In this document: in pieces, positions 29,137 to 37,328 of the stretch | Numbering within the stretch: the first letter of the stretch is position 1 | Layout of the letters: every line of letters starts with the position of its first letter | NCBI RefSeq assembly: GCF_002155685.1 | Contig: NZ_MUYK01000001.1 | Coordinates: 620,001-684,000, forward strand | From: Erythrobacter colymbi | GTDB lineage: Bacteria > Pseudomonadota > Alphaproteobacteria > Sphingomonadales > Sphingomonadaceae | Length of the DNA: 64,000 nucleotides | Reading direction: 5' to 3' | Notes under the pieces: model-generated | Told to the model about the DNA's origin: nothing | What the model saw: the letters and a program-made list of their open reading frames with translations, nothing else | Databases searched by the model: none | Program-made: the position numbers and the translations under genes

Positions 29137-29735
29137 TGGCGTCCGCTCCGCCCCTTTCGCCCGACGCCGCGCGCAGCAACCTGCGCACGGGCGCGCTCGC
29201 CTTTGCGGGCGCGCTGGCGATGCTGGGGCTGGGCTATGCCTCGGTGCCGCTCTACCGCCTGTTCTGCCAGGTCACCGGCTTTGGGGGAACGACGATGATC
29301 GCCTCCGAAAGCAAGGCGCGCGCCGCCGCTGCCGCCGCGACGGGCCAGAAAATCTCGATCCGCTTCGATGCGACGACCGCGATGGGGATGCCCTGGACTT
29401 TCCACCCGTCGCAGGCGACCGACACCGTCACCATCGGCGAGCGCGACATCGCGACCTATGTCGCGCGCAACGACAGCAACCAGCCCGTCACCGGCGTCGC
29501 CACGTTCAACGTGACCCCTGAACAGGCCGGCAAGTATTTCAACAAGATCCAGTGTTTCTGCTTCACCGAGCAGACGCTGCAGCCCGGGCAGGAAGTGACC
29601 ATGCCCGTGCTCTATTTCGTCGACCCGGCGATGCTGGACGACCCCAACATGAAGGGTGTCGAACAGATCACGCTGAGCTACACTTTCCACCGCGCCGAGG
29701 AGCCGCTAGCAGCGGCCCCCTCGGCAACCAAATGA
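29136..29735 (+). CDS. ctaG: Cytochrome c oxidase assembly protein CtaG (Cox11-like)
   Basis: CtaG/Cox11 delivers copper to the CuB site of subunit I. The 199-aa protein has one membrane anchor (about residues 20-40), then the periplasmic beta domain with the copper motif IQCFCFTEQTL (Cys-x-Cys) near residue 138, FDATTAMGMPWTF and VLYFVDPAMLDD. ATG 29136 overlaps the coxF stop; the longer open frame upstream is out of register with any similarity. Confidence 0.96.
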   Translation: MASAPPLSPDAARSNLRTGALAFAGALAMLGLGYASVPLYRLFCQVTGFGGTTMIASESKARAAAAAATGQKISIRFDATTAMGMPWTFHPSQATDTVTIGERDIATYVARNDSNQPVTGVATFNVTPEQAGKYFNKIQCFCFTEQTLQPGQEVTMPVLYFVDPAMLDDPNMKGVEQITLSYTFHRAEEPLAAAPSATK

Positions 29736-29765
29736 TCCGCTAAACCCAGGGACGGGAACGACCAC

Positions 29766-30635
29766 ATGGCTGGCAAGGCAAACCACGATTACCACATCCT
29801 CGAACCCGATATCTGGCCGCTGGCCGGCTCGATCTCGGCGCTGACCTTCACCAGCGGGCTGGTGCTGCACATGCACCCCGACGTGTTCGGCGACGCCGCC
29901 GGCATCGTCATGTGGGCGGGCCTCGCCGGGCTGATCGCGACCTTCTTCATGTGGTTCAAGAACATCGTCGTCGAAGCCCAGCGCGGCGATCACACGCCGG
30001 TGGTGCAGCTGCATCTGCGCTACGGTATGATCCTGTTCATCGCTTCGGAAGTGATGTTTTTCGTCGGTTGGTTCTGGAGCTTCTTCGACTTCGCGCTGTT
30101 CCCGACCGCGCTCGAATACGACGCGGCGACGGGCGCCACCACCAGCCTGTTCGGCACCGAGGGCGCCAAGGCCGCCTTCATTCCCGAAGGGCTGCACGTG
30201 CTCGATCCCTTCGCGCTGCCGCTGCTCAACACGCTGATCCTGCTGTGCTCGGGCACCACGGTGACCTGGGCGCACCATGCGCTGATCCATGGCGACCGCG
30301 ACGGCCTCAAGCAGGGCCTGTGGGCGACGATTGCGCTCGGCGTGCTGTTCAGCGCGATCCAGGCCTACGAGTATTCCTCGGCGCCCTTCGGCTTCGGCGG
30401 CAACACCTATGCCAGCGCCTTCTACATGGCGACCGGCTTCCACGGCTTCCACGTGCTGATCGGGACGATCTTCCTCGCGGTCTGCCTGTTCCGCGCCTAC
30501 AAGGGCCACTTCACCCCGCGCCAGCACTTCGGCTTCGAAGCGGCTGCGTGGTACTGGCACTTCGTCGACGTGGTGTGGCTGTTCCTGTTCGTCGCCATCT
30601 ACGTGTGGGGCGGCTGGGGCGCTGAATACCACTGA
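29766..30635 (+). CDS. coxC: Cytochrome c oxidase subunit III
   Basis: Subunit III (289 aa, seven transmembrane helices) stabilises the oxidase core and helps proton uptake. Signature pieces are WWFKNIV-type MWFKNIVVEAQRGDHTP, EVMFFVGWFWSFF, TVTWAHHALIHGDR, and TGFHGFHVLIG with AAAWYWHFVDVVWLFLF near the end. It lies 30 nt after ctaG. Its TGA overlaps the DUF983 ATG (TGATG). Confidence 0.97.
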   Translation: MAGKANHDYHILEPDIWPLAGSISALTFTSGLVLHMHPDVFGDAAGIVMWAGLAGLIATFFMWFKNIVVEAQRGDHTPVVQLHLRYGMILFIASEVMFFVGWFWSFFDFALFPTALEYDAATGATTSLFGTEGAKAAFIPEGLHVLDPFALPLLNTLILLCSGTTVTWAHHALIHGDRDGLKQGLWATIALGVLFSAIQAYEYSSAPFGFGGNTYASAFYMATGFHGFHVLIGTIFLAVCLFRAYKGHFTPRQHFGFEAAAWYWHFVDVVWLFLFVAIYVWGGWGAEYH

Positions 30636-31009
30636 TGATCGCAGGGCCATCCGGTCCGCGTGAACAGAAGGGGCAGCCGGGACTAGTCTCGGCTGCCCTT
30701 TCCGGTTTGTGCCCCCGCTGCGGCGCGAAGACCCTGTTCTCCGAGCCCGCCGCGCTGGCCGAGGCCTGCGGCAGCTGCGGGCTCGATTTCCACGCGCTCG
30801 AGCGGGGCGGGCGGTTTGTCGGCGTTCTGACAATGCTGGTGGCGCTGGTGCTGATCCTCGCCGCGCTCGGCATCGACGAGTGGCTGAGGCCGCCGCTGTG
30901 GGCGAGCTTCCTGTTCTGGGCGCCGGTGACGGTCGGCAGCGTGCTGTTCGCCCTGAGGTTCTGGAAGACCATGTGGGTCTATCACCAATACGAAGAGAGC
31001 CAGCCATGA
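30635..31009 (+). CDS. DUF983 family protein
   Basis: A 124-aa membrane protein with an N-terminal zinc ribbon (LCPRCGAKTLF and ACGSCGLDFHALE, four Cys near residues 26-29 and 47-50) followed by two membrane helices (about 60-82 and 88-108). DUF983 proteins are regularly found in alphaproteobacterial oxidase operons and may help assembly, which is inferred from context. It overlaps coxC and surf1 by TGATG and ATGA. Confidence 0.92.
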   Translation: MIAGPSGPREQKGQPGLVSAALSGLCPRCGAKTLFSEPAALAEACGSCGLDFHALERGGRFVGVLTMLVALVLILAALGIDEWLRPPLWASFLFWAPVTVGSVLFALRFWKTMWVYHQYEESQP

Positions 31010-31719
31010 CCGCTCGCCGCATTCCGATATTCTCGACCATTGTGGTGATCGCGGCAGTGCTGACGATGATCGGCCTTGGCATCTGGCAGCTCGGGCGCAA
31101 GGGCGAGAAGGAGGCGCTGATCGCGCGTTACGAGGCGGCGCAGGCGCAAGAGGGATTTCAGTCCTTCGACCCTTCCGCCCCCGAAGCGGCTTACACCAAA
31201 TCGATCCAACATTGCGCCAGCCCATCAAGACAGACGGTTGTCGCCGGCCGCAATTCCAAGGGTCAAAGCGGCTGGGTGCATGTCACGCGTTGCACGATTA
31301 GCGGCCCATGGCCCAGGTCCGAGGCGGCTACCAGAGAGCTCCTACCGCTGATCGCGCATCATTCGGGCAAGAGCGGAGGCGTGACATATGCGCAGGTGGC
31401 CCAGATGCTCAACGACATAAGCGGCGCGCTGCGATTCGGAGAAGACTACCCTAGATATGCCGACGTCGTCCTCGGGTGGTCACGATCGCCTGAGCCGGTG
31501 GCGTGGAGCGGAGGCTTTGTGGCAGGCACCGTCGTCCCGACCGGAGAGCTCGGCTTCAAGATCGTCGCCGACCCGCCGCTCGCGGGTTTGGAAGCCAATG
31601 CCAAGCCCGATCCGGGCGACCTGCCCAACAACCACCTCGCCTATGCCGGGCAGTGGTTCTTCTTCGCGCTGACCGCGCTTGTCATCTACGTGCTGGCATT
31701 GCGCCGCCGCCGAGGCTAG
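31006..31719 (+). CDS. SURF1 family oxidase assembly protein
   Basis: SURF1/Shy1 helps insert haem A into oxidase. The 237-aa product keeps both ends of the family: an N-terminal helix with MIGLGIWQLGRKGEKEALI (about 20-40) and a C-terminal NNHLAYAGQWFFFALTALV helix. The centre is unusual: between WVHVTRCTI and VVLGWSRSPEPVAW lie about 50 residues (GPWPR to YPRYAD) where homologues are usually much shorter, and the DNA there is less GC-rich. It starts inside the DUF983 stop (ATGA). Confidence 0.85.
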   Translation: MTARRIPIFSTIVVIAAVLTMIGLGIWQLGRKGEKEALIARYEAAQAQEGFQSFDPSAPEAAYTKSIQHCASPSRQTVVAGRNSKGQSGWVHVTRCTISGPWPRSEAATRELLPLIAHHSGKSGGVTYAQVAQMLNDISGALRFGEDYPRYADVVLGWSRSPEPVAWSGGFVAGTVVPTGELGFKIVADPPLAGLEANAKPDPGDLPNNHLAYAGQWFFFALTALVIYVLALRRRRG

Positions 31720-31730
31720 GCGCTTCGCTC

Positions 31731-33140
31731 ATGCAATACGTCTCGACACGCGGCAGCGCACCGGCGCTCGATTTCGAAGGGGTGACGCTCGCAGGGCTCG
31801 CCAGCGACGGGGGGCTTTACGTTCCCGCCGAATGGCCGCGTTTCTCGCCCGACGAGATCCGCGCGCTTCGCGGCCTTGCCTACCCCGATCTCGCCGCACG
31901 TATCATGGCCCCGTTTGTCGCGGGGAGCCTCACCGAGGACGAACTCTCGGCGATCTGCCACAAGGTCTATGGCGATTTCGGCCATGCCGCGGTGGCCCCG
32001 CTGGTGCAGCTTGATAGCCAGCACTGGCTGCTCGAACTGTTCCACGGCCCGACTCTCGCCTTCAAGGACGTCGCGCTGCAACTGCTCGGCCGCCTGTTCG
32101 AGACCTTCCTCGAACGCCGCGGCGAGCGCCTCACCATCGTCGGCGCCACCAGCGGGGATACCGGCTCGGCGGCGATCCAGGCGGTCGCGGGGCTCGAGCG
32201 GGTCGAGATCTTCATGCTCCATCCGCGCGGCCGGGTGAGCGACGTGCAGCGCCGCCAGATGACCACGGTGCTGAGCCCCAACGTCCACAACCTCGCGATC
32301 GAGGGCAGCTTCGACGACGCGCAGGCGCATGTGAAGCGGATGTTCACCGATGCGGACGTGACGAGCGTCCTCAACCTCGGCGCGGTCAATTCGATCAACT
32401 GGGCGCGGCTGATGGCGCAGGTGGTCTATTTCTTCGCGAGCGCGCTGCAACTCGGCGCGCCCGACCGGACGGTTGCCTACTCCGTGCCGACCGGCAATTT
32501 CGGCGACGTGTTCGCGGGCTATGTCGCGGCGAAGATGGGCCTCCCCATCGAGCGCCTGATCGTCGCCACCAACATCAACGACATCCTCCACCGCGCGCTG
32601 TCGGCGGGCGATTATTCAGCGGGCGGCGTGACGCCCACCATCACCCCCTCGATGGACATCCAGGTCAGCTCCAACTTCGAGCGGCTGCTGTTCGACGCGG
32701 GCGGGCGTGACGGGGCGGCGATGGCCGAGCAGATGCGCGCCTTCGAGCAAGCCCGCGCTATGCAGCTGACCAGCGCGCAGGCAGAAGGCGCGTCGGCGCT
32801 CTTCACCAGCGCCCGTGCCGACCAGACCGAGACGGCGCGCGCGCTCCAGTGGGCCTACCGCGCCGCGGGCCAAGTGATCGATCCGCACACCGGCGTCGGC
32901 CTCCATGCCGCGCGGGTGCTGGCCGAGGCCGGAACCGTGCCTGCCAGCGTGCCGCTCGTCACGCTCGCCACCGCGCACCCCGCCAAGTTCCCCGACGCGG
33001 TCGAGCGCGCCATCGGCCTGCGTCCGGCGCTGCCCGCGCGCGTCGGCGACCTGTTCGGCCGCGAGGAGAGCTTCGCCGAGATCGCCGGCGATTACGCCGC
33101 CACCCGCGACTACGTGCTCGGTCACGCCGGGAACGCTTGA
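31731..33140 (+). CDS. thrC: Threonine synthase
   Basis: ThrC (469 aa) turns O-phosphohomoserine into threonine with PLP. The cofactor Lys lies in ELFHGPTLAFKDVALQLLG near residue 108; VGATSGDTGSAAIQA and SVPTGNFGDVFAGY bind phosphate. The length fits the fungal/proteobacterial type. Its ATG is 11 nt after surf1, a linkage common in sphingomonads. The stop overlaps the next gene as TGATG. Confidence 0.97.
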   Translation: MQYVSTRGSAPALDFEGVTLAGLASDGGLYVPAEWPRFSPDEIRALRGLAYPDLAARIMAPFVAGSLTEDELSAICHKVYGDFGHAAVAPLVQLDSQHWLLELFHGPTLAFKDVALQLLGRLFETFLERRGERLTIVGATSGDTGSAAIQAVAGLERVEIFMLHPRGRVSDVQRRQMTTVLSPNVHNLAIEGSFDDAQAHVKRMFTDADVTSVLNLGAVNSINWARLMAQVVYFFASALQLGAPDRTVAYSVPTGNFGDVFAGYVAAKMGLPIERLIVATNINDILHRALSAGDYSAGGVTPTITPSMDIQVSSNFERLLFDAGGRDGAAMAEQMRAFEQARAMQLTSAQAEGASALFTSARADQTETARALQWAYRAAGQVIDPHTGVGLHAARVLAEAGTVPASVPLVTLATAHPAKFPDAVERAIGLRPALPARVGDLFGREESFAEIAGDYAATRDYVLGHAGNA

Positions 33141-34039
33141 TGGCCAGTCTCATCCAGCAGCCGCTGGTGATGGAATGCACCGGGTGGGACAGCTACCGTC
33201 TCCTCGACAGCGGGGCGGGGCGCAAGTGGGAGGCCTTCGGCCCCCATTCCTTCATCCGCCCCGAACCCCAGGCCATGTGGCAGCCGCGCCTGCCGGACTG
33301 GACTGCGGCGGGCGAGTTCATTCCCGGCTCGGACGAGGACGGCGGCGGGCGCTGGCAGTTCACGGGGCAATTCTCCGGGCGCCTGCCTGACGAGGGCTGG
33401 GAGCTGGCATGGAACGAGGTGCGCTTCACCGCCCGCCCGACCCCCTTCCGCCACCTGCAATTCTTCCCCGACATGGCCCCCGTGTGGGACTGGATGCGCG
33501 CGCAGCTCGAAGGGATGGACGCGGCCGAAACGATGAACCTGTTCGGCTACACCGGTCTCGGCACGCTGGCGCTCTCGCGGCACGGCAAGGTGACCCATGT
33601 GGACGCCTCGAAGAAATCCGTCGCCCAGGCGCGCGAGAATGCCGCGCTCTCCGGCATGACCGACCGCCCGATCCGCTGGCTGACCGACGATGCGGCGAAG
33701 TTCACCGCGCGCGAGGTGCGGCGCGGGCGGCGCTATGACGGGATCATCCTCGATCCCCCCAAGTTCGGCCGCGGGCCGGATGGCGAGGTGTGGCGGCTCG
33801 AGGAGCATCTCCCGGGCCTCATCGCCGATTGCGCCCGGCTGCTCGATGGTGAGAGCCGCTTCCTGTTCCTCACCGTCTACGCCGTGCGCATGAGCAGCCT
33901 TGCGATTGCGGGCCTGCTCGCCGAGGCGCTCGGCCACCTGCCCGGCCGGATCGAGCACGGCGACCTCGCAGTGCGCGAGGAAGGGGAGGGCGGACGGCTG
34001 CTGCCGACGGCGATCTTCGCGCGGTGGAGCAACGACTGA
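33140..34039 (+). CDS. Class I SAM-dependent rRNA methyltransferase
   Basis: A 299-aa methyltransferase related to RlmI/RlmK-type enzymes. The SAM-binding part has MNLFGYTGLGTLALSRHG near residue 130 (motif I) and VTHVDASKKSVAQARENA (acidic motif II); DGIILDPPKFGRGPDGEVW near residue 203 is the DPPK catalytic loop typical of RNA cytosine or guanine methylation. The N-terminal 110 residues are family-specific. The exact base is unknown. Coupled to thrC by TGATG and followed directly by a palindromic element. Confidence 0.85.
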   Translation: MASLIQQPLVMECTGWDSYRLLDSGAGRKWEAFGPHSFIRPEPQAMWQPRLPDWTAAGEFIPGSDEDGGGRWQFTGQFSGRLPDEGWELAWNEVRFTARPTPFRHLQFFPDMAPVWDWMRAQLEGMDAAETMNLFGYTGLGTLALSRHGKVTHVDASKKSVAQARENAALSGMTDRPIRWLTDDAAKFTAREVRRGRRYDGIILDPPKFGRGPDGEVWRLEEHLPGLIADCARLLDGESRFLFLTVYAVRMSSLAIAGLLAEALGHLPGRIEHGDLAVREEGEGGRLLPTAIFARWSND

Positions 34040-34163
34040 CAGGCCCACCCCCGACCCCTCCCGCAAGCGGGAGGGGAGCATCAGCGCCCATCTCACCCCT
34101 CCCGCCTGCGGGAGGGGAGCGAGACTTGCCAGCTTGCTGGCTAGTCGCAGCAGGGTGGGCCTG
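34040..34163. repeat. MITE-like palindromic element with perfect 11-bp ends
   Basis: The element begins on the base after a stop codon. Its ends CAGGCCCACCC (34040-34050) and GGGTGGGCCTG (34153-34163) are perfect inverted repeats. Inside are two hairpins with identical 10-bp stems CCCCTCCCGC/GCGGGAGGGG (34055-34076 and 34096-34117) and a smaller GCCAGC/GCTGGC dyad. It shares the CCCCTCCC style with 63853-63956. No coding sequence is present; the remaining 56 nt to folB are featureless. Confidence 0.85.
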
Positions 34164-34219
34164 CGGGCAGTCACCGCAACACTGGACACCGCGCCCCCAT
34201 CCTGCCAACGGGCCTCGCG

Positions 34220-34606
34220 ATGGCCGACACCCTTATCCTTGAAGTCAATGATCTCGTCGTCGATGTCCTGACCGGCATCTATTCCGAGGAGACCGGCAAG
34301 CCCCAGCCGCTGCGCATCTCGATCGCGGCGGCCTATCGGGTGGCCGACCGCTACGATCCTGACACGCCTCTGGAAGCCTCCAAGAACTACATGGACCTGA
34401 AGTTCGCCGCCTCCGAAGGCCTGCCCAAGGGCGTGCACTTCAAGCTGATCGAGGCGGTCGCGGACCACATCTGCGAGAGTCTGTTCGTCGGCGATGCCAA
34501 GGTGCAGGCGGTAACGGTCAAGATCGTCAAGCTCGCCATTGCGGAGGCGGACGAGCAGATCGGCATCACGCTGCACCGCGAACGCCGCGCCGTGCACGGG
34601 GCCTGA
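34220..34606 (+). CDS. folB: Dihydroneopterin aldolase family protein
   Basis: A 128-aa FolB-type tunnel-fold protein. FolB cleaves dihydroneopterin in folate synthesis; the related FolX has epimerase activity. Matching pieces are VNDLVVDVLTGIYSEE near the N-terminus, YMDLKFAASEG, and VKIVKLAIAEADEQIGITLHR at the C-terminus, with Glu-74 region (KLIEAVADHIC) as the substrate-binding helix. It begins the folB-moa run. Confidence 0.85.
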   Translation: MADTLILEVNDLVVDVLTGIYSEETGKPQPLRISIAAAYRVADRYDPDTPLEASKNYMDLKFAASEGLPKGVHFKLIEAVADHICESLFVGDAKVQAVTVKIVKLAIAEADEQIGITLHRERRAVHGA

Positions 34607-34610
34607 ACGG

Positions 34611-34928
34611 GTGCAGCGGCAGCTCGAGATCGGCCTGCTGCCCGATGCGGCGCTCGACGCGGCGACCGCCGTCATGGCGCGCCATCTGGAAGTCGCCCGC
34701 GCGCTGCTGGCCGAGCCTGAGACGACCGCGCTCGCCATCATCCTCCCCCCCGCCGCGCACGACCACCGCGACTGGCGCCTCGCACTCGCCCGCGATCTGG
34801 CGCGGGAGGGTGCGCCCAAGCGGGTCAATATTGTCTCCGGTCACCCCGGCGAGCGGATTGCGAGCGCCTTACGCTTTTTGGCAGATGCTCCCGGCGTGAC
34901 AGGGCAGTATCTCGTGTGCCATGAATGA
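34611..34928 (+). CDS. Rossmann-like protein resembling an SDR C-terminus
   Basis: A 105-aa protein from GTG 34611, 4 nt after folB. The C-terminal half reads ALARDLAREGAPKRVNIVSG followed by RIASALRFLADAPGVTGQYL, which is the pattern of the last strands of a short-chain dehydrogenase (the 'FL...VTGQ.L' end). The N-terminal half has LAIILPPAAHDHRDWRLAL but no TGxxxGxG or YxxxK motif, so no dehydrogenase activity is expected. It may be a conserved degenerate relative. It overlaps moaA by 8 bp. Confidence 0.6.
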   Translation: MQRQLEIGLLPDAALDAATAVMARHLEVARALLAEPETTALAIILPPAAHDHRDWRLALARDLAREGAPKRVNIVSGHPGERIASALRFLADAPGVTGQYLVCHE

Positions 34929-35979
34929 CAGCGTGTCGCACCATGAGCCTCGCAAGCCCGATCTGATCCTCGTTGGTGACAAGCCGCGCCCGCTGGTCGA
35001 CGGCTTCATGCGCCGCATCACCTATCTGCGCCTCTCGGTCACCGACCGCTGCGACCTGCGCTGTTCCTATTGCATGCCCGAGCGCATGACCTTCCTTCCC
35101 AAGAAGGAAGTGCTGAGCCTCGAGGAGCTGTATGATCTCGCCACCGGCTTTATCGCCCGCGGGGTCACCAAGATCCGCATCACCGGCGGCGAGCCGCTGG
35201 TGCGGCGCGACATCATCGATCTGTTTAGCGCGTTGGGACGCAGGCTCGGCCACGATCTCGAAGAGCTGACGCTGACCACCAATGGCACGCAGCTTGGCGT
35301 TCATGCCGAGGCGCTGGCGAAGGCTGGGGTCAAGCGGGTCAACGTCTCGCTCGACACGCTCGATCACGCGCGCTTTGCCGAACTCACTCGGCGCGACAGC
35401 CTTCCGCAGGTGCTCGAAGGCATCGCGGCGGCCAAGGCGGCGGGGATCAAGGTCAAGCTCAACGCCGTGGCGCTGAAGGGCGTCAACGAGGACGAGCTTC
35501 CCGATCTCATCGCCTGGGGCCACGCCGAGGGCCATGACGTGACCCTGATCGAGGTGATGCCCTTGGGCGATGTCGAGGAGGAGCGGCTCGACCAGTATCT
35601 CCCGCTCGATACGATCCGCAACCGGCTGGCGCAGCGCTGGACGCTGACCGACAGCGCCCACACCACCGGCGGCCCGTCGCGCTATGTCGACATCGCCGAG
35701 ACCGGCGGAAGGCTCGGCTTCATCACCCCGCACACCGGCAATTTCTGCGCTGGCTGCAACCGCCTCCGGGTGACGGCGACCGGCCAGCTCTACCCCTGCC
35801 TCGGCGGGGGCGAGAGGGTCGATCTGCGCGCGGCGTTGCGTTCGGACGATCCCGAGGCGCAGCTCGCCGCCGCGCTCGACGAGGCGCTGCGGATCAAGCC
35901 CGAGAAACACCACTTCCGCATGGACGAGCGCGGGGCCGCTCCGGCCCTCGCCCGCCACATGTCGATGACGGGCGGCTGA
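34921..35979 (+). CDS. moaA: GTP 3',8-cyclase
   Basis: MoaA is the radical-SAM enzyme that starts molybdenum cofactor synthesis. The N-terminal cluster ligands are Cys-44, Cys-48 and Cys-51 (CDLRCSYC), the C-terminal cluster ligands Cys-276, Cys-279 and Cys-293 (FCAGCNRL...YPC), and SAM is bound by ITGGEPLVR near residue 96. The ending GG (MSMTGG) is the MoaA C-terminal tail needed with MoaC. moaC is not nearby. Coupled to the SDR-like gene. Confidence 0.97.
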   Translation: MNDSVSHHEPRKPDLILVGDKPRPLVDGFMRRITYLRLSVTDRCDLRCSYCMPERMTFLPKKEVLSLEELYDLATGFIARGVTKIRITGGEPLVRRDIIDLFSALGRRLGHDLEELTLTTNGTQLGVHAEALAKAGVKRVNVSLDTLDHARFAELTRRDSLPQVLEGIAAAKAAGIKVKLNAVALKGVNEDELPDLIAWGHAEGHDVTLIEVMPLGDVEEERLDQYLPLDTIRNRLAQRWTLTDSAHTTGGPSRYVDIAETGGRLGFITPHTGNFCAGCNRLRVTATGQLYPCLGGGERVDLRAALRSDDPEAQLAAALDEALRIKPEKHHFRMDERGAAPALARHMSMTGG

Positions 35980-35982
35980 GGC

Positions 35983-36234
35983 ATGGCGACCGTCGTCCCC
36001 CTCGGCAAGCTCGCCGACCTTGCAGGCGCGCCCTCGCTGCCGCTGCCGCTGGCCCTGTCGACCGGGCTCGACTGGGAAGGTCTCAAGGCCGCACTCCCTG
36101 CCGCCTTGGCCGAGGCGCTCGACGATCCGCGCATCCGCGTGGCGGTCAACGGCGCGCTGCTGCCCAACAAGGCCAAGCTGCAGGCCAATGCCGGAGACGA
36201 GATCGCGCTGCTCCCGCCGGTGTCGGGGGGCTGA
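35983..36234 (+). CDS. moaD: Molybdopterin synthase sulfur carrier subunit
   Basis: MoaD (83 aa) is the ubiquitin-like subunit whose C-terminal Gly-Gly (ALLPPVSGG) is adenylated and thiocarboxylated before sulfur transfer. VAVNGALLPNKAKLQANAGD and the DEIALLPP segment are typical. It lies 3 nt after moaA and its stop overlaps moaE (TGATG), consistent with equal synthesis of the two subunits. Confidence 0.94.
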   Translation: MATVVPLGKLADLAGAPSLPLPLALSTGLDWEGLKAALPAALAEALDDPRIRVAVNGALLPNKAKLQANAGDEIALLPPVSGG

Positions 36235-36680
36235 TGCGCGATATCCGCCTGCTCGACCGGATGTTCATCCCCGGCACGCTGATCGGCCCCTTCACCAACG
36301 CCAACCCCGGCCTTGGCGGGGTGTGCACCTTCGTGGGCGAAGTGCGCTCCGACACCGGGGTCGAGGCACTCGAACTCAGCCATTACGAGCCGCTGACCCT
36401 GCCCGGGATGCACGAGCTGGCCGACCGTGCCTTTGCGCGCTTCACCCTGATGGGCCTCCTCATGGTCCACCGTGTCGGGTTGATGCGCCCGGGCGAGCCG
36501 ATCGTCTGCGTCTCGGCCGCCGCGCTCCACCGCCGCGACGCGATCGACGCGGTCGATTTCTGTATGGACCATCTGAAAAGCGCCGCATGGTTCTGGAAGC
36601 GCGAGAAGCGTGACGGCCAGTGGCACTGGATCGAGCCGCGCGAACAGGACCACAGCGATCTCGCGCGCTGGCAGGCGTGA
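36234..36680 (+). CDS. moaE: Molybdopterin synthase catalytic subunit
   Basis: MoaE (148 aa) converts precursor Z to molybdopterin with MoaD. The key segment is LGGVCTFVGEVRSDTGVEALEL in its first part, and the active-site Lys pair lies in DHLKSAAWFWKREKRDG near residues 120-130; the usual APIWKKE is here AAWFWKRE. It ends just before the FNR box of the next gene. Confidence 0.95.
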   Translation: MRDIRLLDRMFIPGTLIGPFTNANPGLGGVCTFVGEVRSDTGVEALELSHYEPLTLPGMHELADRAFARFTLMGLLMVHRVGLMRPGEPIVCVSAAALHRRDAIDAVDFCMDHLKSAAWFWKREKRDGQWHWIEPREQDHSDLARWQA

Positions 36681-36681
36681 T

Positions 36682-36695
36682 TTGACCGCGATCAA
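36682..36695 (+). promoter_or_regulatory. FNR/FixK-type box
   Basis: TTGACCGCGATCAA matches the FNR-family consensus TTGAY-N4-RTCAA. Its centre is about 41 bp upstream of the start expected from a TAATCG -10 at 36718-36723, the class II activator position. It stands 57 nt before the start of the 145-aa membrane protein and 2 nt after moaE. An FNR regulator gene is 0.8 kb downstream. Confidence 0.7.
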
Positions 36696-36751
36696 AGCGA
36701 GGGCGCCGGGCGCAGGGTAATCGCCTTTCCAACAACGGAAAGGATCATCCC

Positions 36752-37189
36752 ATGAGCCACATCGTCCACGATCTCATCGCCCGCGGCGACGCCCGCGTCG
36801 TCGATCACCCCGCCGAAGCCCCCGTCCGCCACCAGGTCGAGGCCGACCGCAATTTCGGCCTGCCCACCGCGCTCTACGGCGCGACCGTGGCGGGCTATCT
36901 CGGCTTCCTGCTGGTGGTCGGCACGGCCTTCGCCAACCCCGTGCTGGCGATCCCGATGGCAATCTTCGTCGTCTTCATCATCGCCGGCTTTGGCGTCCCC
37001 GCGCTGTGGACCCGCCTTGCGGGCAACACCAGCGAGCCGCAAACGCTCGGCGAGTTCGAGGCGTGCGGCATCCAGACCAACACCGGACGCCTCGCGGCCA
37101 AGGACGCGACCATTCAGGTGCTGATCCTGCCCGCCCTGCTGGTGTGCTGGGGCCTCGCCGTGGCCGTGATCGCGGCGGTGGTGCGCTGA
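36752..37189 (+). CDS. Three-helix membrane protein under a probable FNR box
   Basis: The 145-aa product has a soluble N-terminus (about 35 residues, His-rich HIVHDLIARG) and three predicted membrane helices (about 38-59, 62-84 and 123-143) linked by a loop with two Cys-free charged segments. I recognise no family. A GGAAAGGA site lies 9 nt before the ATG. The FNR box upstream suggests it is switched by oxygen, so a role in low-oxygen respiration or membrane adaptation is possible. It is followed by a hairpin. Confidence 0.7.
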   Translation: MSHIVHDLIARGDARVVDHPAEAPVRHQVEADRNFGLPTALYGATVAGYLGFLLVVGTAFANPVLAIPMAIFVVFIIAGFGVPALWTRLAGNTSEPQTLGEFEACGIQTNTGRLAAKDATIQVLILPALLVCWGLAVAVIAAVVR

Positions 37190-37206
37190 TCCGACAAGTC
37201 CCCCCT

Positions 37207-37240
37207 CGGGGCGGCAGCCTCTCTCCCCACTGCCGCCCCG
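37207..37240 (+). terminator. Hairpin after the FNR-box gene
   Basis: A perfect 11-bp stem (CGGGGCGGCAG / CTGCCGCCCCG) with a 12-nt loop lies 18 nt past the stop. No U-tract follows, so it could be a factor-assisted terminator or a stabiliser. The rest of the 323-nt gap up to 37512 holds the repeat at 37329-37499. Confidence 0.55.
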
Positions 37241-37328
37241 GAACTCCAAGGCCTGTTCATGCTCGATAGCGCGGCATGGGCAGGCTTTTCTGTTTTATGC
37301 GCAAGGTTAAGCGGCTGCCCCGCGGGGT

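Noticed and set aside
34055-34117. Two identical hairpins that might look like CRISPR repeats
   Set aside because: There are only two units, each is itself a palindrome, there are no further spacers, and no cas genes are near.
36774-36962. Minus-strand Arg-rich frame under the FNR-box gene
   Set aside because: The peptide is almost entirely Arg, Gly and Pro, a typical shadow of the Ala/Val-rich plus-strand membrane protein.
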